From: Theristus sp. LFF4_11
Taxonomy: Eukaryota; Nematoda; Chromadorea; Monhysterida; Xyalidae
Length of the DNA: 64,000 nucleotides
Assembly: GCA_030248135.1 (NCBI GenBank)
Contig: JASANC010001108.1
Coordinates: 1 to 64,000, forward strand
Reading direction: 5' to 3'
Shown here in pieces: positions 52,812-61,900 of this stretch. Below the pieces are notes generated by a model, which did no database searches, was not told the origin of the DNA, and worked only from the letters and a program-made list of their open reading frames with translations. The translations under genes were made by a program, and so were the position numbers. How positions within the stretch are numbered: the stretch's first letter is position 1; each line of letters begins with the position of its first letter.

Positions 52812-53194
52812 GATTTCACGATTATATTCGCCATTAGCTCACATTCAAGGTTTAATTATCAGATAGCTTGTCCTCCTGCCTAGAGGGTTGTTAAAAAACA
52901 AAAACCGTCATTGTTTTTATTTTTTTCAATTTAGATGATCAAAGTTGTTTCAAATCAATCAGGAAGTCAGAAGAACCACATTTTATGTGCAGATGCCTCC
53001 CAAATGACTCCCATTTGGCGGAACTTTCCAGATTTTGTTTCGGTGACTTTATTTGCACGTTTTCCAAACCGATATTCATTCAGTCATTCCAAAAAAAGCG
53101 ATATCATGCCTCAGAACACCACTATGATCCCCAATTTAAACTGAAATACAGCTTACCGGCTTCAAAATTCAATATGACAACGTCACGACACGAC
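52812..53194. other. Upstream of BLTP1
   Basis: Expected promoter or first non-coding exon region. AT-rich, no clear core promoter motif, no repeat seen. Confidence 0.4.
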
Positions 53195-53666
53195 ACGAAA
53201 CAGAAACCGAAGTAGCGCTTTCACAATATGGTGAGGCGAAATGTCACCTTGGGCAGTACCGTGGGCCCAAACAAATTTTCGAAGGGGGGGGGGTATGGTG
53301 CCGTGGGGGGGGGGGGGGTGCCGACCAAAAAGTGAGGGGGGGCCAACCTATGGTAACGTGGGACCCGTCACCCCCCCCCCCAGGGGGGTCCCATGGGGGG
53401 TGCATTTTTTCAAAATTTTCTGTGGGGGGGTCCACCTAGAGATGTAAGGGTCAAAAAAATTTTTTTTTTTAATTTTTTTTTTAAAAAGTAAAAAAAAAAT
53501 GAGCATTTTTTTTATTTTTTTTATTAAAAATTTTTGAAATTTTTTCTTTAATGTGCCCTGAAAATGCCGTTTTTGGCATAATTTTTCGAAAGTTCAACAA
53601 AAATTTTCTTTGACTTTACCTTGTCACTTAGTCTTCAACGCTGCAGGTGGTATTCTGGATTGATTT

Positions 53667-55761
53667 CAGTACCGAAGGCGAAAGCAAATTTTCGAGGGGG
53701 GGGGGTGTCGTCACGTGGGGGGGGGGGTGCCGAAAATTTTTCAGTGGGGGGGTGTCAGTCATGGTACAGTGACACCCCCCCAGGCGTGGGCCATGGGGGG
53801 GTGCACTATTGTAGAAAAATTTCTGGGGGGGGTGCACACCCCCCACCCCACCCATGAGATTTTTTCGCTTAAGTATCAGAGTAATATCATTGTGGAATTC
53901 TCTTGAGGATACCACGGTTTCATCCCCTACTGTTGGCCAGTTTAAGAGCTATCTCCGTTCATCCGAATACCAAAAAATTAAAACTTTTGTTTCAAAAAAG
54001 TTCTCTACAATACTTGACTAGGGGAGTCCGCACAACCGCTGGTTTGTCGCGCGGTTGTCTCTTCGTTGGCATGTGGTCTGTTTTTATTTATTTGTTTGGT
54101 TTTCGCGTTTTAGTTTCGTGCCGTGCCGTTCTTGTTTCGGTTTTGCATTTGTTTGGTTTGGTTCAGTTTGTTCTGCTTCGGCTGCCTAGTTTCTGTTCGG
54201 TTCGTCTTTTTGATTGAACAATTGGATTTTTTATAGTCATTTTCTTTGCGTCATTTTGTGTGTTTTGTGTGTTTGTGTGTTCGTGATAAGTACGATTCTG
54301 CGTCTTTTCATTTTTCACATTTGTTGGTTGTGTTTGTTTTGATCCGTACCGTTTTGTTTCGATTCTGTTTTTGCTATGTTTGGTTGGTTTCGTTTCTGTT
54401 GTAGTTGCTTTGTTTCCGTTCGGCTCATTTTCGATTCGTGTTTTTGAAATGAAACGCTAATTTCAAGAGTCTGTGTTTGCGATATCTTCAATTCTGCGTC
54501 TCTTCATTCATTTTTGCTTGCTGATTTTGTCTTGTTTAGTACCGTTTTTCGATTATGTTTTTGCCAGGTATGGTTATACATCGTTTTGTTTCGACTGTTG
54601 TGCTTTTGTTCAGTTGCTTTGGTTCGTCTTTTTGATGTGTAACTTGGTTCAAGAATCATTTCCTGTGTTCGCGAGAAATTCGACTCTGCTTCTTTTCATT
54701 TTTGATTTTTGAGTTCGTTTTGTTGTGTTCCGTTCAGTTCAGATTTTTTTTTCTCGTTTGACTTGGCTAAGTTTCTTTTTTGATTCGGTTGCTTCGTTTA
54801 TGTTCAGTGCGTTTCGGATCGTGTTTGGTATGTGTCTTAGTGTGTGACTGTTTTAAGAGTCCTTTGTGTGTTTGCGATATGTCTGTTTCTGCGTCTCTTA
54901 AAAAAAAGAGAAAAAAGAAAGAAAAAAGATGTGCAAAAAAAACAAAAAAAAACAAAAAATAAAAAATAAAATGATGAATGAAGAGACAGCTCACAGACTT
55001 GTTTCTTTGGTTTTTTTTTGGTTTTTTCATCATAGTGTTGAGCCGTCACAGGCGTCGTTGCTGTTCTTTATCTTGTGTTTAAGAAAGCCACTCATTGAAG
55101 TTTTTTTTTGTTTATTGATTGTTTCGGGTTCTCCAGTTTTCGGTTCTCGTTTTGTGTGTGAATTAAGTTTTTTTTGGATAGAGTTTGTGCCTCCGAGTGT
55201 TTTTCAACGTCAGCTTGTTTTAGGGTAAATACATGGGCAATTCTTGCCCACATCCGACACCCGATACAAAACAATGATATAATAGTTGTTTGTTTCATTC
55301 ATTTTTTTTGATAATTTTGACATTATGTTAATTGTTTATCATTGTGTTTTTGTTAAAGGTGTTGCGCGTTAAATAAAATCTTGAACTTTAAATTTTGAAG
55401 GAAAAACGCTAAATTTTGCTGCAAAATCGTTGAAATTACAATGAAGAATGTCAAGTTATCATATATTTAGCTTATATTATGGACTTTAAAGACAAAAAAT
55501 CATGATTTTTGAGCAAAAATTCATGATTTTTGGGTGGTCCGAGAAAATTTTTGGGGGGTGTCACTGTTACTTAGGTCCATGTAGGGGGGGGGGTGGGTGG
55601 GGTGGCTGGCAAATGTCGGGGGGCGGGTGTGGATGGTCCAGTGTCAGGTTTTGGGGGGTGGGTGTCGCGGGACCCCCCCCCCACCCCCCCCCCCACGCGG
55701 AGGTCTCGGGTGCTCTGGGGGGGGGGTGTACCACCCCCACCCCCCCTCGTCTTCGGTACTG
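53667..55761. mobile_element. Inner hAT-like element, 8-bp target duplication ATTGATTT
   Basis: Starts CAGTACCGAAGGCG and ends CGTCTTCGGTACTG, flanked by perfect ATTGATTT at 53,659-53,666 and 55,762-55,769. Same family as the outer element it sits in. It carries a GT-skewed tandem repeat and no transposase. Confidence 0.8.
54040..55220. repeat. GT-skewed degenerate tandem repeat, period near 195 bp
   Basis: About 1.2 kb with few C or A on the plus strand. The anchor TCTGCGTCTCTTCAT recurs near 54,294, 54,491, 54,682 and 54,887 (spacings 197, 191, 205), each after a GTGTTCGCGATA-like word. The small reading frames here are not genes. Confidence 0.7.
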
Positions 55762-56965
55762 ATTGATTTATCGACTGTTTTCAGCCTTGGTGAATGGTGA
55801 GTGATGATCGACTCGCGCATTGAAGTACTTGAGCGTCGCAAAGGCTAGTTCAACAAATTCCGATGTCGCTAAGGTGAGATAGAAGCAGAGAACTCACATT
55901 TACGCATCGTTTTTCAGGATCTCGAAAGGTGGAAATTGCACTGTCTGCCACTGCAAGCGTAACTTCGTTGGTTGCTCGTTGCTGTTTCGCCTCGTGTCGT
56001 CAGCATGATCACACCGGTTTGTTGTGGAACTTGTTTCCATGTTATTTGAGGTGAATTGAGAGGCAAAACACGAGACGTGATGTCGTCGGTGGGAAAATGG
56101 GGTCGCCGAAACCAAGTCTGAAATTTTCACCCTTCTCCCATATGAGTGGGGGTCATATGGTAAGTCGGTGGCTCCTCAGATGGTGATATTCGGACTCCCT
56201 GAAAAATTCTAAACAACTTTGATTTAAAAAAATTAAATTAAAAAAAATAGAAATTTTTTTGACATCTCTAAGTACAGTGCGCAGACGACGAAAACCAACG
56301 AAGTTTCTCAAAAACCAAAAAAACGACCCGACACAAAGCCAACATTCGGCATGTCAACGAACCATTCAAATAACGCTTCAGTCCTCGCAAGCAAATCATC
56401 GACGGCCACCCGCAGTTGGCCGGTCGGCGAACAGGCTGACGTCATTTCTTCTCGGGGATCCGACTGCTGACAGGGTTTTTTTCAATTTTTTTGTCACAAC
56501 ACCCCGACGGGCCGTTTGCACAGATAACGTTCATTTGGAACGTCAGAAACCTCTGTGTTATTCATTCAAAAATCAACAACTCTCTCGCCTGAACATCAAC
56601 TGGTGATTTTTGATTGGTAAGTAAGTGATTGGTGGTAAGTCGGTGGCTCCTCAGATGGTGATATTCGGACTCCCTGAAAAATTCTGAACAACTTTCATTA
56701 AAAAAAAAAATTTAAAAAAAATTTTTTTTTTAAAGAAAAAAAATAGAAAATTTTTTTTTCTTGACATCTCTAGGTCCACCCCCCCACCCCCCATGAAATT
56801 TTTTCGCTTAAATTTTAAAGGAAAAACGCTAAATTTAGCTGCAAAATCTTTGAAATTACAATGAAGATGGTCAAGTTATCATATATTCAGCTTATATTAT
56901 AGACTTTATAGACAAAAAATCATGATTTTCGAAAAAAAATTTAGGGTGTGCAGAAAATTTTGGGG
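55390..56965. repeat. Direct repeat pair next to hAT right ends
   Basis: 55,395-55,530 and 56,810-56,950 match closely (GGAAAAACGCTAAATTT, AAATTACAATGAAGA, GTCAAGTTATCATATAT). They are the right subterminal regions of the inner and outer elements. Confidence 0.8.
56160..56772. repeat. Direct repeat pair TAAGTCGGTGGCTCC
   Basis: 56,160-56,275 and 56,635-56,772 share TAAGTCGGTGGCTCCTCAG, ATATTCGGACTCCCTGAAAA and TTGACATCTCTA, about 110 bp each, within the outer hAT-like element. Confidence 0.8.
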
Positions 56966-57434
56966 GGGGGGGTCTCCGCCAGACAAAATTTCATGGGGGG
57001 GGGGTGTGGGGGGGTGTCGGCCAAATTTTCGAGGGGGGGTCCGATGGGGGGGGGTGCCCGGTTTTAGGGGGGGGGGGCACGGTGCCCCCCCCCCCCCCCA
57101 ACCCGACGGTCTCTGGTGCTCTGGGGGGGGTGTACCCCCCCCACCCCCCCCGCCCACGGTACTGACCTTGGGTTCAAAAAAAGTGAAACCTCCGAAAAAT
57201 CCCGATTTTTTCAAAATTTAATTTTAAAAATTGACAACATTGTATTATTAACTCCGACATCACACTACTAATTGTCCCGTCCGAAACCTTCGTCAGAGTT
57301 GATGTTGTCAATTTTTAAAATTTTTAAATTTAAAAAATCGGGATTTTCCGGAAATTTTAGTTTTTTCGAACCCTAAGCCATGCTGACATTTCGCCATCAC
57401 ATTGTGAAAGCGCCACTTCGGTTTCTGTTTCGTG

Positions 57435-58644
57435 GCTTTGCTACATTACTGAACCAAAGCCAAGTTCACAGTCTGTTTTGTTTTGTTTTAGTTCGGTTTC
57501 AATGAAGTCGTTGTTGGTTCCCAATCCTAAGCCTAATCCTAATGAAGTCGTTGTTGGTTGAAGCCTTTTTAACAAGTGAAGGTGCCTGGATTGTCAGCTT
57601 TGATTGAAGTTGATGAAGGGATGAACCATTGGGATGCAATGACTCGTTGTAGGTTCCCAATCCTAAATCCAATCCTAATCCTAAGCCAAGCCTTTTTGAT
57701 TAGTTTTTGCATTTTTCTTTCCTGTGTTATAGAGGAGGAGCACCGGAACTGCAGATGCAGCTGTTTTATAATAATGATGCATCACGCCTCACCTCTACCT
57801 GTGTTGTCGTGGTCTGTGCTGCTGATGTGGCGCATCGCATGGTCAGGTCAGGTGCTTGTAAAAGCCTAAGCTACTTTCTTTGCATCGGTCACCTACTTTC
57901 TTGGCATTGGTCACGGCTGCATATAAAGGCGTTGGTTTCGTTGTGTTCTGGGTCACTCTTGCTGTTTTAAGTTTTTTATGCTTGTTTTATCCCCCTTCTA
58001 AGTTAAACTGAACAACGGTCTGGAAAAGAGTTGGCTAAAATAAATGAACGAGAAAACTGACGGAATAAAGCTGGATAACAAACACAACGAACGAACTACA
58101 CGTGAATTCAACCGAACCCTAAATACTAAACTAGCTAATTTCCTTAAACTCAGTCACACGACAGCAGTTCCAAGCGTGCAGATCGCCGCATCGACGCTTG
58201 AGGCCGCCGGGCTCGAAAAGAACGTTGGAGTTGGTCCTCAGTGCAAATCCATCACGCTTGGGGTGCCAATTGCATTAGGTCTGATCGGAAGGCACTTCGG
58301 TTTGCAGTCGTCAAGCACATCTTCCTGCGACCTACGCCACACGACTTTGAAAACAACATTCATGACAGAAACTAGTGTTCAAAAATTAGTTTTCAGTATT
58401 TTTTTCCACGTTTCTCACTCCCAATATTCAAAATAGTGAAGAAATAGTGAGATGATGCAGGTGACCGTGAGGCATGATACACCAAAAACATGTCAAAATT
58501 CAACGTTTTCAAATTTATCTGCTTCTAAATAGTAGAAGCTAAGCAAACATAAAATGTTAAGCTGGTGCACAAAATTTCCAACTTTCTAGAGTATCTGCAC
58601 CAAATTTCGGGTCTATTGTAAGTGTAATTGTAAGTGGCCTTCTT
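57435..58644. other. Intergenic stretch with an unexplained plus-strand ORF
   Basis: Contains TAATCC/TAAGCC words (57,520-57,560 and 57,650-57,705) also found near 35,070-35,110, and an ORF at 58,044-58,436 (130 residues, VGVGPQCKSITLGVPIALGL). I do not recognise that ORF. Its antisense is also open in part, so it may be a decayed element. Confidence 0.4.
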
Positions 58645-58716
58645 TAGGGGACTCGGATCCCGCTTCGTGCATGAGTGCTAACCTAACTATGCGCTCATTG
58701 AGACGCGGGACCAAAA
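58645..58716. repeat. GGTTCTGCGACTCA MITE, half copy
   Basis: CTAACTATGCGCTCATTGAG and ACGCGGGACCAAAATAAA; one end only, just past the stop codon of the mosaic gene. Confidence 0.55.
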
Positions 58717-58732
58717 TAAATATTGAATTTCT

Positions 58733-58968
58733 TCATGTAGTCCTAAAGTTCATCACTCCGAAGAGAATTTTATCACGGAGACGTCCAGAGACGACGACTT
58801 CGATCACTTCGACGCTGTCGTAGAACACGTAGCCGATTGCTGACTGCAGCTTCAAGCAGCGCGTGCTGGCTGGCGTGCATGCGTTCGTACGGTACAGCAC
58901 ACAGTCGCTTGTTGCCGCCTTGAACGCGATCGCGCGGCACCAATCGTGGTGAGTGACGCACTTCTCGG
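58733..58968 (-). CDS. Mosaic gene exon e (PAN/apple-like), stop codon
   Basis: Reads TEKCVTHHDWCRAIAFKAAT and CVLYRTNACTPASTRC; the C-AF-C-LY spacing is PAN-like. Ends GVMNFRTT and TGA. The N-terminal strand of a full PAN fold is missing, so another exon may precede it. Confidence 0.6.
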
Positions 58969-61900
58969 CTGCGCAACACAAGTTTATGTGATGCTGATTT
59001 GAAAATGTTCGTTTTTATGTCCTGTTTGGTGTTCAACGGCTATAGACCCGTATTCTCCCGTTCATCCAGGTTGAATGAGGTTTTCGTTTTTTCCACATGA
59101 ATTCAATCATTCTTGTTGAACGTGTCCCAATATGCATTTTCACGCATAGATAAGGAAAATGCTTCACGGCTGCGCAGCTATTTGAAATCACGAAACTAAA
59201 CGTAATCTGACGCAGAATTCTGCAAGTAAACGAAACCCTGTATACCAGTCCAATTGTTGTAACCAAATTAAATTATTATTTTAATTCACATTCCGACTCC
59301 ATCCGGGCGCGAAGCAGCGTGTTCGGTTCTCAGCTGTGCGGCTTTTCCACACATCATTCAACATTACTCCGCCTCCGCACAAAATGATAATATTGAACCA
59401 ACCACATTGCACACGACTGCTAATATTAGCAACACTGAGCGACAACGTTTGTTCACTGTTGCCCCATCGATCGACACCCTGGCCATGTTGTGTAAACATA
59501 ACATATGCTGGTTTCGGCGGTACGGTTGCGTAGGTTTCTGCAATTATTGAAAAGAACGGTTTCCTAAATATACCGTATTGTAATGGCCTACTTTTAGTAT
59601 CCATACTTCAGCCTCGTGCCACCTTACAACGCACCGTTCTCCTTTTTCGTGCTGGGAGTATGCGGCGTGACTGCGTATAACAGGGTGCTTGTGTGCAGAT
59701 TTTCGTCTACTTTCGTTTCTGATTGGTAGTTGTGGCCGTGCCTGATTGCTTTGTGTTGTCGGGTTCAGTGTGTTGATTGGTTGTTTCTTTCCTAATCCAG
59801 TTAATCCGGTGTCACGTGACTTACTGTATAAATACCCGTGCCCGGCTATTGTTCGGTGTCAGTTAGTGCCAGTTCGTGTTTTATCGTTTTGATTCTCGAG
59901 TTACTGACCGTCTTTCCGTATTAAACATCCGAGAAAGTTTTGTTGAAGTGGCGCCGTTTTATTCTTCTCCTATCGACGACAGTTTTATTCGAATAAATAA
60001 TAAAAGAAAAGAAAAGAGAAAAGAATTGAAATGTGAATTAACAGTGAAAATCTTAACGACCGACAGACTTTAACCAAACGCAAATCGTTCTTTCACTTTG
60101 AGCAAAAGTGCAGGACAGGTCGACGACGATCCGAGCGCTTTGATCCCCACATCAGCGTTCGAGGCCGGGGGATTCGGAGCGTTGGAGGTCCAGAGTGAAC
60201 CGTTACACCAAAGGAGGCCATTTCAGTATTTTATTTTCGAGATGATTTTTTTGTGGATCTGCGATTCATCCATGCGTTTGCAGACATAAAGTAAATTCTA
60301 CAGGAATATTCAAAACTGCCGTACCGTATTACCCCCATTTAACCCCCCCCCCCACCAATAAACCCCACCCCCCCCACCAATAAACCCCCACCCCCACGAC
60401 AAGTTTCCGAATAATCCCCCCCACAAATAATCCTCCATGGGGGTTAATTGGAAACCTGTTTGAAACACATACTCAGCGAATTCAGTGGCTGAATGCAGTG
60501 ACATTGGTGAAATTGTGCTACCAAAGGCCCCAAAGGGATGAGTTAATGGTAATTTCATTACAAAAGGCTGTTACAAAAAAAATCTCTGTGAAAAGTAGAA
60601 GTTTCTGCGACTTTCTTGCCTGCCATGCAAGATATTTTTTGCCATTTTTCAACAAACCCCCACCCAATTTGTTTGTAAATAACCCCCCCCCCTCACCAAT
60701 AAACCCCCCCCCCACCAATAAACCCCCACCCCTAAAAGTCGCTGACGTATTAATACCCCATGGGGGTTTATTGGGGGTAATACGGTATATCTTTTTTGGA
60801 TAGATCGGAATATTCACGAACTTTCACAATAGACACCGTGCGCCGTCGGAGGACAGAAACAAGTGGCGTTTTCGAGCAGATTCACATTGAACACGCAACT
60901 GCCCCCATTCTGGCATTTTGTGGCCGTGCAGTTGGTCGGTGCAACGTGGCCTATATGCGATTATTCACTTGAATTTGTTTTTTTTTCAAAATCAATTTTC
61001 ATTCTTCATTTTATCAATTCGACCGAACTGTATTTAGTTTGGAACTGAGTTACATTGTATTATCTTTCTTATTAAACGTGACCCAATATGCGTTTGCACA
61101 CACAGATAGAGAAAATGTTTCATGGCTGCGCGGCAATTTTAAATGAGCAAAAACTTAACGTATTCTGACGACAGATTCGTGCAAGAAATTGAGAAAAAAA
61201 CCAGTCGGAATGTTTTCTCACTAAACAAAATTTATTTTAATTCATATTCGAACTACGCTCTGGCGCGAAACATTTTTTTCAGTGTGCGGCTTTTCCACAC
61301 ATCATTCAACATTACTAAGCTTCCTTCGTACGAAAAGATTATAGTTGCTTGTTGTGTTGCGGTTCGTTGTTCTGCTGATATCGAAACTTTGTGGGGGGGG
61401 GGGCACACCCGCATAACAAGACCGCGCACGAATGGAAAAAAACTCAAGTTTGCTCAGCGAAACACCGAACCATCTAAATGCCAACGTTGTTTCTTGTCAC
61501 CACCGTCTCGTATGCGCGTTAGTTTCACTTTGTTGTCGATAGGGTCTGTAAAGCAATCATGTTTTTAATTTACTTGGGTTTCGTGAGCAAATAGTTTTTT
61601 GTTACGAAACGAGCGACACAGTATGTGGCGGCATGTGAACATCGCGTGTCTAAAATTCACAAATTTTAATGCGCAGAAAAGAGCAAAAGAAAACAAAAGA
61701 GCCTTCTGATCGCTTCAGGATTTCATCTCCCCATTCTCACAGCCCCACATTATAATCAGTCTTTATCAACAGCAAACAGTTTTGATTTTTTTTTTTGTAA
61801 TGTGCCATCTTACTGTGGTCGCGTTTGAACGCCGCACGCAAACATACCGCCGTAGATGGTGTTGTTCTCAACGTTCTCAATGCCGTACAGCGTGCACGCG

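Larger units (their letters stand above)
3582..52100 (-). other. BLTP1 introns over 300 bp with nothing recognised
   Basis: I see no gene, RNA or clear repeat in these introns: 3582-4011, 4205-4723, 5240-5590, 7609-8015, 9215-9631, 9797-10124, 10305-10745, 13688-14172, 15561-15884, 16151-16573, 16731-17074, 18754-19079, 19723-20156, 20332-20655, 23769-24111, 24385-24726, 24964-25284, 26873-27363, 27576-27943, 28236-28632, 36315-36788, 37615-37930, 38721-39184, 39926-40447, 41798-42178, 42349-42812, 42926-43547, 44165-44528, 48014-48653 and 50104-50467. Those at 24385-24726 and 42926-43547 may hide a missed short exon. Confidence 0.5.
53254..57164. mobile_element. Outer hAT-like element, 8-bp target duplication ACCTTGGG
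   Basis: Starts CAGTACCGTGGGC and ends GCCCACGGTACTG. ACCTTGGG at 53,246-53,253 and 57,165-57,172 is a perfect 8-bp duplication, typical of hAT transposons (known). No transposase reading frame is seen, so it is non-autonomous. About 1.8 kb once the inner element is removed. Subterminal G/C runs. Confidence 0.8.
53195..57434. mobile_element. Foldback MITE interrupted by nested hAT-like elements
   Basis: Outer arms 53,195-53,247 and 57,383-57,434 are inverted (CACGAAACAGAAACCGAAGT, GCGCTTTCACAAT, GCGAAATGTCA). With the inserted 3.9 kb removed, the stem extends inward through AAAATCCCGATTTTTT and AAAAATTGACAACA, giving an original element of about 320 bp. Confidence 0.8.

Noticed and set aside
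50449..51048. 199-residue plus-strand open frame
   Set aside because: Antisense of BLTP1 exon 4, which has strong homology; the plus frame is Arg-rich and resembles nothing.
52590..52883. 97-residue plus-strand frame upstream of BLTP1
   Set aside because: It overlaps the tentative BLTP1 exon 1 on the other strand. No second exon or homology supports it, though I cannot exclude it.
53241..57221. Gly/Pro-rich open frames in the poly-G island
   Set aside because: They only translate G and C runs at transposon ends.
58044..58436. 130-residue plus-strand ORF as a gene
   Set aside because: No homology recognised, no splice partners, and it lies in repeat-rich DNA; mentioned only as an unexplained ORF.
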